A stretch of DNA of 64,000 nt from Caulobacter rhizosphaerae (GCF_010977555.1 NZ_CP048815.1:2100501-2164500), one strand, 5' to 3'. Positions 35,348 through 44,699 are shown, counted from the stretch's first letter. The notes: generated by a model not told the origin, from the sequence alone. Program-made: numbers and translations.

Positions 35348-35363
35348 ATGACAACGTTGACAT
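35348..35363. promoter_or_regulatory. Candidate LacI-family operator
   Basis: ATGACAACGTTGACAT is a near-perfect 16-base palindrome with the central CG typical of LacI-family operators (half sites ATGACAAC and GTTGACAT, one mismatched pair). It lies between the LacI gene and the divergent TonB receptor, about 225 bases before the receptor start. A TTGACA hexamer overlaps its right half. Confidence 0.45.
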
Positions 35364-35586
35364 TTCGATTGACACGATCGGGACATTTGTCGATCTTGAG
35401 ACACGGCTGGGGAGGGCGTGAGCCAGCGCGGTGTCGAGGGACGCCGGGGTCGCCAACGAACTTTCGCTTGAAACGGGGCTCGCTGGGCAGGCCGGCGCTC
35501 TCGACGACAGGCGAATGAACCATGCAGCCCGCGCCGAAACCGGCCGGGTCAAGAACGGCCATAAAAACGTTTGGGGAGCGAAGACC

Positions 35587-38500
35587 TTGTCCAATCCACG
35601 AAATCAGTCCGCATGGGCGCGGGGCGTGACCCTGGCGCTGCTGGCGGGCGCCTCGTCCATGGCCCTGGCCACGGGCGCCCACGCCCAGGCCGCGGCGGAC
35701 GATTCGGCGCAGGTCGACGAAATCGTCGTCACCGGCATCCGCGGTTCGCAAATGCGCTCGGTCGACGTCAAACGGCGCGAGGCCTCGATCGTCGACGCCA
35801 TTTCGTCGGAAGACATCGGCAAGCTGCCCGACGTCACCATCGCCGACTCGCTGCAGCGCATCCCGGGCGTCCAGATCAAGCGTGACGCCGGCGAGGGCGC
35901 GACGGTCAACATCCGCGGCCTGGCTCAGGTCATCACCCTGCTGAACGGCGAACAGTATCTGAGCGCCGGCAATATGGGCTCGGCCCAGCCGAACCTGCTG
36001 GACGTGCCGTCGCAGCTGATGAACTCGGTGGTGGTCTACAAGTCGACCGACCCGACCAACGCCCTGTCGGGCATCACCGGCACCATCGACCTGCGCACCC
36101 GTCGCCCGTTCCAGATGGAGCCGGGGCTGTCGATCGCCGGCGGCGCCGAAGGTCAGCGCGGCGAGCGCACCAAGGAAAACGACTACCTGATCAACGGCCT
36201 GGTCAACTGGCGCAACGACCGCGTCGGCCTGATGGTCTCGGCCGCGGCCAGCAAGGCCAACCTCGGCAACAACTCTTCGGGCGTCGTGGGCCTGTCGGGC
36301 AATAACGACTGGGGCGGATCGGCCGCCAACAACTTCATCTCGCCGCACGGCTTCGAAAGCTTCCACCGCGAGGTCGAGCGCAAGCGCCTGGGCGTCAATG
36401 TCGCCTTCGAGGCCGACCTGGGCGAGGGCTTCACCCTGGTGGCCGAGGGCTTCTACGCCAAACTCGACGAATACAACCGCGCGGCCGGCATCAACATCTC
36501 CAACCGCTGGGACGGCGGCGCCTTCGGCGTCTGGACCACCCCGACGGTGTTCGACAACACCGGGCAGACCAGCACCGGCAACGGCCGCCCGTGGGTGGCC
36601 GTCGACGAGTACGACATCAACGCCTGGTGGGTGAACAGCTTCTCGGTGAACCGCACCACCAAGTCGGAGACGAAGAACTACAACCTCGAACTGAAGTACG
36701 ACAACGGCGGCAACTTCACGAGCGAGGTGCGGGCCATCCGCGCCAACGGCGACCGTCTCAGCATGAACGGCCAGGCCCAGGGCGACCTTTCCAACTGGCA
36801 GTACGCGCCCGGCCGCTTCAACCTGTTCCGTGATCCGAACGACCGCACGCGCGGCCCATTCTATCCGGCCGCGATCTGCGCCCAGTATCCGGCCGCGCAG
36901 CGCAGCAACGCCGTCGTCGGCAGCGCCGGCGGCTGCTACCTGAACCCCAACCCGCTGGGCTACGGCGCCAATCCGCAGCTGCACTACAACATCGGGGGCG
37001 CCAAGGCGGTCTGGAGCGGCTTCGACAACCCGCTGGCCGGCGGCCTGGGGGCGGGCAAGACCCTCAAGGACTACATGGCCAACAAGGACAGCTACGCGAT
37101 CGCGGCGTTCTCCTCGGAAGGCAACAACGAAGTCCAGTCGGACATGAACGTGTTCCGCGCCGAGGGGCACTACAAGTTCGACGACAACTTCCTGGGCTTC
37201 ATCACCAAGATCGACGCCGGCGTCCGCCAGAGCGATCGCACGGTCGAGGTCGAGGCGTTCCACCTGTTCTCGCCGTTCTACGGCGGCACGCCGGGCGCGG
37301 TGCAGGCCAACGGCCAACCGGTGCCGGCCGCGGGCTGCTTCGCCCAGTGGAAGGCCATCGACGTCGTCATGAACCAGGACCAGTGCCAGGCGGGCGAGTT
37401 CGTGCCCAATCCCCTGGGCGGGGCCCCGGTCTTCCAGGGCTACACGGTCAACAAGCCGACCAAGATCGACGCCTACAACAACGTCATCTGGATGGATGAC
37501 CTGGGCAGCATCACCCAGGGCATCCCGGGCTTCTGGGTCGTGGATCCGCGCGACTTCGACGACGTGAAGTCCTTCCAGGAAAAGGTGTTCGGCGCGGCGG
37601 TCCGCTACCAGATCCCCGGCGCCACCTATGACGTGACCCTGAAGGAGCAGAGCGCCTACGCCGACGCCAACTTCGAGATCGGCAAGCTGTCGGGCAATGT
37701 CGGCCTGCACGTCATCCAGACCGACCTGCTGGTGAAGCAGAACCTGACGGGGGCCACCCAGAACTACGGCGACACCAACCTGGACGTCGGCGACACGGTC
37801 ACCCGCCGCAAGTACACCGACTGGCTGCCGTCGCTGAACGCGGTGTACGACGCCACCGACCACCTGAAGTTCCGCTTCGCCTATTCCAAGACGATGCAGC
37901 CCCTCGACCTGGGCAACTACGGCGGCGGCCTCAGCATCTCCACCGCCGACTGCGGCACCAAGCCGGGCCGCTGCGTGACGGGCGCCAGCTCGTCGGGCAA
38001 CCCGTACCTGGATCCCTGGCGCTCGACCAACTTCGACGGCGCGGTCGAATACTATTTCGGCGGCGCCTCGATGGTGAACCTGTCGGCCTTCAAGCTGAAG
38101 ATCGACAGCTTCGTCACCGGCGGCACTACCACCGGGACGTTCAAGGACGAGGATGGGACGCCGCGCACCGTCAACGTCACCCAGCCCATCCAGGGCGACG
38201 GCGGCTCGGTCAAGGGCGTGGAAGTCGGCACGAAGCTGGCCTTCAGCGACCTGCTGCCCGACGGCGGCTTCTTCTCGAACTTCGGGATCGACGCCAACGC
38301 CACCTATTCGCCCAGCTCGGAGTCGCGTCTCGGCCTGGACGGCAAGAAGCTGCCGTTCACCGACAACTCCAAGTACCAGTACAACCTCGTCGGCTGGTAC
38401 CAGGACGACAAGTGGCAGGCCCGCGTGGCCTACAACTACCGGACCGACCGCCTCAGCAGCGTCACCGGCAGTTCCGGCGACAACCTGGCGGTGTTCCAGG

Positions 38501-38691
38501 ACGCCACCGGATTCGTCGATGTGAACGTCAGCTACAACGTGCGCGACAACATCGTCGTCTACCTGAACGGCTCGAACGTCAGCGGCGAGATCGAGAATTA
38601 CTACGTGAAGTTCGCGGACGGTAAGACTCAGTACTTCAGCCAGAACCAGTTCGAGCCGCGCTACACCCTCGGCATCCGCGCCAAGTGGTGA
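35587..38691 (+). CDS. TonB-dependent receptor, Xanthomonas/Caulobacter type
   Basis: An outer membrane active transporter of about 1034 residues. A signal peptide ends at GAHAQ. A TonB box-like DEIVVTGIRGS is followed by the plug with SEDIGKLPDVTIADSLQRIP, VNIRGLAQVITLLNGEQ and SGITGTIDLRTRRPF. A large barrel ends FEPRYTLGIRAKW with a terminal aromatic residue. The open frame reaches back to 35431 and has an ATG at 35515, but GGGGAG at 35573-35578 is ideally placed for a TTG at 35587, which yields a compact signal peptide. It is divergent from LacI and GH3 genes and is followed by a terminator, so it probably imports a glucoside or oligosaccharide. Confidence 0.93.
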   Translation: MSNPRNQSAWARGVTLALLAGASSMALATGAHAQAAADDSAQVDEIVVTGIRGSQMRSVDVKRREASIVDAISSEDIGKLPDVTIADSLQRIPGVQIKRDAGEGATVNIRGLAQVITLLNGEQYLSAGNMGSAQPNLLDVPSQLMNSVVVYKSTDPTNALSGITGTIDLRTRRPFQMEPGLSIAGGAEGQRGERTKENDYLINGLVNWRNDRVGLMVSAAASKANLGNNSSGVVGLSGNNDWGGSAANNFISPHGFESFHREVERKRLGVNVAFEADLGEGFTLVAEGFYAKLDEYNRAAGINISNRWDGGAFGVWTTPTVFDNTGQTSTGNGRPWVAVDEYDINAWWVNSFSVNRTTKSETKNYNLELKYDNGGNFTSEVRAIRANGDRLSMNGQAQGDLSNWQYAPGRFNLFRDPNDRTRGPFYPAAICAQYPAAQRSNAVVGSAGGCYLNPNPLGYGANPQLHYNIGGAKAVWSGFDNPLAGGLGAGKTLKDYMANKDSYAIAAFSSEGNNEVQSDMNVFRAEGHYKFDDNFLGFITKIDAGVRQSDRTVEVEAFHLFSPFYGGTPGAVQANGQPVPAAGCFAQWKAIDVVMNQDQCQAGEFVPNPLGGAPVFQGYTVNKPTKIDAYNNVIWMDDLGSITQGIPGFWVVDPRDFDDVKSFQEKVFGAAVRYQIPGATYDVTLKEQSAYADANFEIGKLSGNVGLHVIQTDLLVKQNLTGATQNYGDTNLDVGDTVTRRKYTDWLPSLNAVYDATDHLKFRFAYSKTMQPLDLGNYGGGLSISTADCGTKPGRCVTGASSSGNPYLDPWRSTNFDGAVEYYFGGASMVNLSAFKLKIDSFVTGGTTTGTFKDEDGTPRTVNVTQPIQGDGGSVKGVEVGTKLAFSDLLPDGGFFSNFGIDANATYSPSSESRLGLDGKKLPFTDNSKYQYNLVGWYQDDKWQARVAYNYRTDRLSSVTGSSGDNLAVFQDATGFVDVNVSYNVRDNIVVYLNGSNVSGEIENYYVKFADGKTQYFSQNQFEPRYTLGIRAKW

Positions 38692-38714
38692 TCTAGACCA
38701 GTCCTTCCCTGCGG

Positions 38715-38751
38715 GCCGCCGTGATCCCCTGTCACGGCGGCTTCTTTTTTT
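38715..38751 (+). terminator. Rho-independent terminator after the TonB receptor
   Basis: A perfect 10-base stem (38715-38724 with 38732-38741, loop of 7) is followed by a T-rich tract at 38742-38751. It separates the receptor from the halogenase genes, which may still receive read-through. Confidence 0.85.
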
Positions 38752-38845
38752 GAGCGGGGCGGCTAGCATGATTATGACCAAGACGGGCGCCGGAAGCCCG
38801 CGGGAAGAAGCGGGCACAAGCTTCGATCAAGGGTAGGGAGCCACC

Positions 38846-40384
38846 ATGCAGGACAGCGCGAGCGACCGGCGGATCCGCGACATCGTCATCGTCGGGGGCG
38901 GCACGGCGGGCTGGATGGCGGCCGCCAGCCTGAAGCATCACTTCGGCGCGGCGCCGGTCACCATCACCCTGATCGAGTCCTCGGAAATCGGCACGATCGG
39001 CGTGGGCGAGGCGACGATCCCGACCATCCGCCGTTTCTACCAGGCCCTGGGCCTGTCCGACATCGACGTGCTGCGCGCCACCGGCGGCACCTGCAAGCTG
39101 GGCATCCGCTTCAACGACTGGACGACGCAGGTCGCCTCGTTCATCCACCCGTTCGGCCTCTACGGCCAGGACCTGAAGGGCGTGGCCTTCCATCACTACT
39201 GGATGCGGCTGCGAGCCCTGGGCGAGGCCGCGCCGATCGGCGACTATTCGCTGGGCGCCAGCCTGGCGGCCGGTGGCAAGTTCACCACCCCCTCGCGCAA
39301 CCCGCCTTCGACCCTGTCGGTGTTCGACTGGGCCCTGCATTTCGACGCCGGCCTGTTCGCCCGGCTGATGCGCCAGGTCGCCGAGCAGAACGGCGTGCGC
39401 CGCCTCGACGCCAAGATCGTCAAGACCAACCTGCGCGGCGAGGACGGCTTCATCGAGTCCGTGACACTGGACAGCGGCGCGACCGTGGCCGGCGACCTGT
39501 TCATCGACTGCTCGGGCTTCCGCGGCCTGCTGATCGAGGAGGCCCTGCACACCGGCTACGAGGACTGGAGCCCGTGGCTGCTGTGCGACAGCGCCATGGC
39601 GGTTCAGAGCGAGGGGAAAGGCGATCCGCCGCCCTATACCGACGTCACCGCGCGTCCCGCGGGCTGGCAATGGCGGATCCCCCTGCAGCACCGCTGGGGC
39701 AACGGCTATGTCTATTCCAGCCGCCACACCACCGACGAAGCGGCGAGGATGGTCCTGACCGGCTCATTGGACGAGCGCCTGCTGCACGAGCCGCGCAAGA
39801 TCGGCTTCCATCCCGGTCGCCGGCTGAAGGCCTGGAACAAGAACTGCATCGCCCTGGGCCTGGCCTCGGGCTTCCTGGAGCCGCTGGAAAGCACCAGCAT
39901 CGCCCTGATCGAGACCGGCATTGAGAAGATCAAGGCGCTGTTTCCCAGCCGCGACTTCGACCCGGCGGTGGTCGACGAGTTCAACGAGATGTCGCGCCTG
40001 GAGATGGAGCGCGTGCGCGACTTCATCATCCTGCACTACAAGCTCAACCAGCGTCCCGAAGACCCGACCGGATTCTGGACCCACTGCCGCGAGATGGCGA
40101 TCCCCGACACCCTCCGGAAGAAGATCGACCTGTGGCGCGCCCAGGGCCACTTCGTCCGCTACCGCTGGGAGATGTTCTCCCCGCCCAGCTGGCTGGCGAT
40201 CTATGCGGGTTTCGGCCTGCTGCCGGAAACCTACGACCTCAGCGTCGACGGCTTCGACGCCGGCCAGTTGTCGGCCGCCCTGGCCGAAATGCGCAAGGCG
40301 GTGGCCGACACTGTGGCGTCCACGCGCGCCCACGGCGACTTCATCGAACAGTACGCCCGCCCGCGATCGGTGGCGGCCGAGTAG
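38846..40384 (+). CDS. Flavin-dependent tryptophan-halogenase family protein 1
   Basis: The product is 512 residues. The FAD-binding GGGTAGW lies near residues 17-23, followed by GTIGVGEATIPT. The lysine-containing TCKLGIRFNDW corresponds to the region of the catalytic lysine. The halogenase hallmark WQWRIP is near residue 272, and EPLESTSIALI holds the conserved Glu. The family uses FADH2 and oxygen to make hypohalous acid for aromatic halogenation, usually needing a separate flavin reductase, which is not seen here. AGGGAG precedes the ATG. It is followed by a paralogue after 11 bases. In Caulobacterales such genes often accompany TonB receptors of sugar loci, and their substrates are mostly unknown. 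Confidence 0.92.
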   Translation: MQDSASDRRIRDIVIVGGGTAGWMAAASLKHHFGAAPVTITLIESSEIGTIGVGEATIPTIRRFYQALGLSDIDVLRATGGTCKLGIRFNDWTTQVASFIHPFGLYGQDLKGVAFHHYWMRLRALGEAAPIGDYSLGASLAAGGKFTTPSRNPPSTLSVFDWALHFDAGLFARLMRQVAEQNGVRRLDAKIVKTNLRGEDGFIESVTLDSGATVAGDLFIDCSGFRGLLIEEALHTGYEDWSPWLLCDSAMAVQSEGKGDPPPYTDVTARPAGWQWRIPLQHRWGNGYVYSSRHTTDEAARMVLTGSLDERLLHEPRKIGFHPGRRLKAWNKNCIALGLASGFLEPLESTSIALIETGIEKIKALFPSRDFDPAVVDEFNEMSRLEMERVRDFIILHYKLNQRPEDPTGFWTHCREMAIPDTLRKKIDLWRAQGHFVRYRWEMFSPPSWLAIYAGFGLLPETYDLSVDGFDAGQLSAALAEMRKAVADTVASTRAHGDFIEQYARPRSVAAE

Positions 40385-40395
40385 GAACCTTTCGC

Positions 40396-41910
40396 ATGGC
40401 CCACCTGAACAAGATCGTCATCGTCGGCGGCGGCTCGGCCGGCTGGATCTGCGCGGCCATGCTCAGCCACTATTTCCAGAACGGCCCGACGCAGGTCGAG
40501 CTGGTGGAGTCCGAGGAGATCGGCACGATCGGGGTGGGGGAGTCCACCATCCCGCCGTTCCTCCAGCTGATCCGCACCCTGGGGATCAACGAGCAGGAGT
40601 TCATCCAGGAAACCCAAGCCGCCTTCAAGCTGGGCATCCGGTTCGAGAACTGGTTGGAGAAGGGCGACGTCTACTACCACCCGTTCGGCCAGATCGGCGG
40701 GCCGCTGGAGGTCAACGAGTTCTACCAGTGCTGGCTGCGGGCCAAGCAGAACGGCCATCCGTCCAAGCTCCAGGACTTCGCCCCGGCTTCGGTGATGGCC
40801 GAGGCCGGCAAGTTCATGCTGCCGGCGGCCGCGCAGAAGACGATGATCGCCAACGCCAACTACGCCCTGCACGTCGACGCGCGGCTGGTGGCGCTGTACC
40901 TGCGCAGGTTCGCCGAGGCGCGCGGCGTCAAGCGCACCGAGGGCATAGTCACCGAGGTGGCGACCCGGCCCGACGGCGGCGTGGCCAAGGTGATCCTGAA
41001 GGACGGCCGCGAGGTGGCCGGCGACTTCTTCATCGACTGCTCGGGCTTCCGCGCCCTGCTGATCGGCAAGACCCTGGGCGAGCCGTTCAGGGACTGGGGC
41101 GACGTCCTGCTCTGCGACCGCGCCGTCGTGGCCCAGACCGAAAACGTGGGTCCGCCGCATCCCTACACCCTGGTCCAGGCCCAGGATTTCGGCTGGCGCT
41201 GGCGCATCCCGCTGCAGCACCGCGCGGGCAACGGCTATGTGTTCGCCAGCAAGTATCTGAGCGACGACGAGGCCACGGCCACGCTGATGCGCCAGGTCCA
41301 GGGCGAGGTGGTGCTGGGCCCCAACATCATCCCGTTCAAGACCGGGGTGCGCGAGCGGCCGTGGGTGAAGAACGTGGTCTCGATCGGCCTGTCGTGCGGC
41401 TTCATCGAGCCGCTGGAGTCCACGGCCCTGCACCTGATCTACAAGGGCATGGACTACCTGCTGCGGTTCATGCCCGACATGGACGCCGACCCGGTCCTGG
41501 CGGCCGAGTACAATCGCCGGATGGTCGCCGACTACGAGGAGATCCGCGACTTCATCGTCCTGCACTACGTGACCACTAGGCGCGACGACACGCCGTTCTG
41601 GCGCGACTATCAGCAGGTGGTCCCGCCCGAGAGCCTGCGGGAGCGGATCGCCCTGTTCAAGGCGGCCGGCGTGCTGCGCGACGGCGTCGACGACATGTTC
41701 CGCGCGCCCAGCTGGCAGTCGGTGATGGAAGGCATGGGCGTGCGGCCCGACCGCTACCAGCAGCTGGTCGACCGCATCCCGCTGAGCGTGATCATGAACC
41801 TGATGGACAAGTCCGCCCCCATGCTGGCCGACTTCGTGGCCACCCTGCCCAGCCACGAGGAGTTCCTGAGAACCCATTGTCCAGCCGCGCCTTTCAAGCG
41901 CTCGGCTTGA
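40396..41910 (+). CDS. Flavin-dependent tryptophan-halogenase family protein 2
   Basis: The product is 504 residues. GGGSAGW is at the N terminus, then GTIGVGESTIPPF, FKLGIRFENW with the conserved lysine, WRWRIP near residue 267 and EPLESTALHLI. The open frame extends upstream into the first halogenase gene, but homology starts at the ATG at 40396, 11 bases after that gene's stop. The two halogenases are clearly paralogous yet well diverged, so this is an old duplication rather than a recent one. They may act sequentially or on different substrates. No reductase partner is adjacent. Confidence 0.92.
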   Translation: MAHLNKIVIVGGGSAGWICAAMLSHYFQNGPTQVELVESEEIGTIGVGESTIPPFLQLIRTLGINEQEFIQETQAAFKLGIRFENWLEKGDVYYHPFGQIGGPLEVNEFYQCWLRAKQNGHPSKLQDFAPASVMAEAGKFMLPAAAQKTMIANANYALHVDARLVALYLRRFAEARGVKRTEGIVTEVATRPDGGVAKVILKDGREVAGDFFIDCSGFRALLIGKTLGEPFRDWGDVLLCDRAVVAQTENVGPPHPYTLVQAQDFGWRWRIPLQHRAGNGYVFASKYLSDDEATATLMRQVQGEVVLGPNIIPFKTGVRERPWVKNVVSIGLSCGFIEPLESTALHLIYKGMDYLLRFMPDMDADPVLAAEYNRRMVADYEEIRDFIVLHYVTTRRDDTPFWRDYQQVVPPESLRERIALFKAAGVLRDGVDDMFRAPSWQSVMEGMGVRPDRYQQLVDRIPLSVIMNLMDKSAPMLADFVATLPSHEEFLRTHCPAAPFKRSA

Positions 41911-41940
41911 TCGGAAGACCCGTTCATCCCGGGCCGAAGC

Positions 41941-42378
41941 TCAGCGCCAACTCTTGGCCTGGGTGATGGTCGCGGGTTCGGTCAGCACTGCGTCCAGCGG
42001 CCGGCCGGCCAGGGTGCAGGTCGCGAACCTGACCGGGCCGCCGCCGGTGACGCGGCAGGTCAGGGACCGGGAGAAGGCCGCCGCCATCAGCCGCTCGCGG
42101 TCAGCGGGCAGGGCGGCCAGGGTCGGCGAGACCCGCAGCGGAATCCAGCGTTCGGGAGTTGGCCCCTGGGCGATGCAGAGCGTGCGGCCGTCGATGACGT
42201 GCAGGACCGGCCCGCTGACGGTCGTTCCGGCGACGGGCGCGGGGGCGCGGCAGGTCTGGGCGAGGGCGCTCTCGGAAGCGCCGCCCGAAGCGCCGCTCTG
42301 GGCCAGGGCCGGCGCGCCGGAAGCCAGGGCGGCCAAGACGATGGCCGCCGCGCCCGATCTCGCCCAATCCCTGGCCAT
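41941..42378 (-). CDS. Secreted SNase-like small protein
   Basis: A 145-residue exported protein with a signal peptide ending at PALAQS. GPVLHVIDGRTLCIAQGP resembles the VxDGDT core of staphylococcal-nuclease-like domains, but the second acidic metal ligand is replaced by Arg and the downstream catalytic arginine/glutamate pattern is not evident. Two cysteine pairs may form disulfides. It is probably a non-nuclease relative with unknown function. It is convergent with the halogenase genes, ending 30 bases from them. Confidence 0.65.
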   Translation of the reverse strand: MARDWARSGAAAIVLAALASGAPALAQSGASGGASESALAQTCRAPAPVAGTTVSGPVLHVIDGRTLCIAQGPTPERWIPLRVSPTLAALPADRERLMAAAFSRSLTCRVTGGGPVRFATCTLAGRPLDAVLTEPATITQAKSWR

Positions 42379-42625
42379 GTCGCGGGTCCTCTGAACGGCG
42401 ACTCAACACGCCCGACGACCTCGCGTTCCAGGCGGAGCCCGTTGAAACCCCTGGCGTTTGTCATCTGTTGCTCAGGCGCCGCACAGGCCGCGCTCTCGGA
42501 CGAAAGGCGGCGGTTCGGTCGCCGTCGGGCGGTCGTGCTAAAGCAGGGGCGACGGACGCGGCGACTCGGCCGCGCCGGGCGGAAGCGCCCGGGTTGGAAG
42601 CGACGGGAGAACTCCGCTGGCGACA

Positions 42626-44005
42626 GTGAAGCGTACAGGCTCGAAGAAGACCCTGACCACGGCCAACCTGGCCGCTCTGGGCGCCGAGCGGCTGGCCGAC
42701 CTGCTGATCGACGTCGCCGAGGGCCATGCCCAGATCAAGCGGCGCCTGCGCCTGGAACTGGCCGGCGAGATCGGCCCGGAGGATCTGGCCGCCGAGCTGG
42801 CCAAGCGCCTGGACGCCGTCGCCGACAGCCGGGCTCGCATCCACTGGCGCAAGCACAAGGAGTTCGTCCGCGAACTCGACATGCAGCGCGCCCTGATCGC
42901 CGGACGGCTGGCTGAGCTGGACCCGACCCTGGCCTTGCCGATGATGCTGCGGTTCCTGGGCCTGGCCGAGGGGGTGTCGCACCGCACCGCCGACGCCAAG
43001 GGCGAGATCGAGGCGGTGTTCGACCTGGCGGTCGACGACGTGGCGGCGATCGCGCCCCTGGCCTTGCCCGATCCGCGCGCCTTGGGCGACCAGCTTCTGG
43101 ACCTGCTGCTGCACGGCCGGGCGGGTTTGGGGCCGCGAGCCTTGAAGAACGCCCTGCCGGCCCTGGGCGCCGAGGGCGTGGCGGCCTTGCGGGCCCGGGT
43201 CGAGACGACCATGGCTTCGCAGAAGCGGGTCAGCGGCGCTCTAAAGGCCGCCGTCCAGGTGCTGGCCGACGCCCAGGGCGACGTCGACGGCTATATCGCC
43301 CAGTTCACCGACTCCCAGGCCGTGCTGCCCCCGATCGGGGCGCAGATCGCCCGGCGGCTGGCGGCGGCGGGCCGGCTGGACGAGGCGGTGGCGGCGCTGG
43401 ACCGCTCGACGCCCGGCTCGTTCACCCAGCTGGTCGGGACGGTGCTTGGTCGGCCGACCCTGCCCGGCCCCGGCGCCCTGGACTGGGAGGACGCCTATAT
43501 CGAGGTGCTGGAGGCGCGCGGGCAAGGCGCCCTGGCCCAGGAGATGCGCTGGACAAGCTTCGAGCGCGGCCTGTCGATCGAACGCCTGCGCGACCATCTC
43601 AAGCGCCTGCCCGACTTCGACGACGTCGAGGCCGAGGAGAGGGCCCTGACCCATGCCGAGGATTTCCACGACGTCCACGCGGCGCTGGATTTCCTGATCC
43701 GCTGGCCGGCCTGGGACCGCGCGGCGCGGCTGGTGTTGCGCCGGTCCGCCGACCTGGACGGCGACCGGCCGGAGCTGCTGGAGCCGGCCGCCCGCGCCAT
43801 CGAGGGCCGCCACCCGCTGGCCGCCACCCTGCTGCTGCGGGCGATGATCCTGGACACCGCCCGCTACGCCCGCACCGCCCGCTACAAGGACGCCCAGCGC
43901 CAGCTGCTGGAAGCCGCCTCCCTGGCCCCGGCCATCGCCGACTGGGACGGCCACGAAGACGCCGACGCCTTCGCCGCGCGGGCGGCGGGTTTTCGGCGCT
44001 GGTAG
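42626..44005 (+). CDS. DUF6880 family protein
   Basis: A 459-residue soluble, largely helical protein, apparently built of repeated helix pairs like TPR or HEAT arrays (for example RLAAAGRLDEAVAALDR and ARYKDAQRQLLEAASLAP). The overall layout matches what I know as DUF6880, a family without assigned function. The start is GTG at 42626; no strong ribosome binding site is obvious. The 247-base region before it is gene-free. No catalytic motif is recognised. Confidence 0.75.
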   Translation: MKRTGSKKTLTTANLAALGAERLADLLIDVAEGHAQIKRRLRLELAGEIGPEDLAAELAKRLDAVADSRARIHWRKHKEFVRELDMQRALIAGRLAELDPTLALPMMLRFLGLAEGVSHRTADAKGEIEAVFDLAVDDVAAIAPLALPDPRALGDQLLDLLLHGRAGLGPRALKNALPALGAEGVAALRARVETTMASQKRVSGALKAAVQVLADAQGDVDGYIAQFTDSQAVLPPIGAQIARRLAAAGRLDEAVAALDRSTPGSFTQLVGTVLGRPTLPGPGALDWEDAYIEVLEARGQGALAQEMRWTSFERGLSIERLRDHLKRLPDFDDVEAEERALTHAEDFHDVHAALDFLIRWPAWDRAARLVLRRSADLDGDRPELLEPAARAIEGRHPLAATLLLRAMILDTARYARTARYKDAQRQLLEAASLAPAIADWDGHEDADAFAARAAGFRRW

Positions 44006-44126
44006 CCGCTGATGGGCGTTGGGGCGCCGCGCATGCTACGGCCAGGTTACTGCAAACCCTCGATTGCCTAGAGCCGAGCGCCGGACCTATAAGCGGGCTG
44101 AAAATTCCAGCCCTTCGAGGGATTCC

Positions 44127-44699
44127 ATGAGCTCCGATTTCGCCGCCGCGCGCCTGAACATGGTCGAAAGCCAGATCCGCACGGCCGACGTCACCGACCT
44201 GCCCCTGCAGGACGCCCTGCGGGTCGTGCCGCGCGAGGCCCTCGTGCCGGCCGGCAAGGGCTATCTGGCCTATGCCGACGCCGACGTCGAATACGCCCCC
44301 GGCCGCTGGCTGCTGCGCCCGCGCGACGTGGGTAAGCTGCTGCAGCACCTGCGTCCGCGCGAAGGCGACAAGGCCCTGGCCATCGCCGCGCCTTACGCCG
44401 CCGCCGTGCTCGAGCAGATGGGTCTCGCCGTCACCCGGCTGGACGGCGACGACCTGACCGCCGTGTCGGGCTCGGGCTATGACGTGATCATCTGCGAGGG
44501 CGCCGTGCCGCGGGCTCCGGCCAGTTGGACCAAGTCCCTGGCCCAGGGCGGGCGGCTGGCGGTGATCGAACGCGAGGGGCCGGTCGGTCGCGCCGTGATC
44601 TATGTCCGGGCCGAGGACGGCCTGGGCCGTCGCGCGGTCTTCGACGCCACCCCGCCGATGCTGGCCGGCTTCGCGGTCGAACAAGGCTTTGCGTTCTGA
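44127..44699 (+). CDS. Protein-L-isoaspartate methyltransferase homologue with degenerate SAM motif
   Basis: The product is 190 residues. The opening DFAAARLNMVESQIRTADVTD matches the N terminus of PCMT-like proteins common upstream of TolC genes in alphaproteobacteria. However, the SAM-binding loop, normally of the form xxIGxGxGY, reads LAIAAPYAAAVLEQMG, so glycines are missing. Either it no longer methylates or it binds SAM differently. GAGGGA precedes the ATG at 44127; an upstream in-frame ATG at 44019 lies in non-homologous sequence. It is 133 bases before the TolC-type gene and co-directional with it. Confidence 0.8.
   Translation: MSSDFAAARLNMVESQIRTADVTDLPLQDALRVVPREALVPAGKGYLAYADADVEYAPGRWLLRPRDVGKLLQHLRPREGDKALAIAAPYAAAVLEQMGLAVTRLDGDDLTAVSGSGYDVIICEGAVPRAPASWTKSLAQGGRLAVIEREGPVGRAVIYVRAEDGLGRRAVFDATPPMLAGFAVEQGFAF

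Noticed and set aside
35245..38817. 1190-codon minus-strand frame
   Set aside because: It is antisense to the TonB-dependent receptor; composition is typical of a shadow frame.
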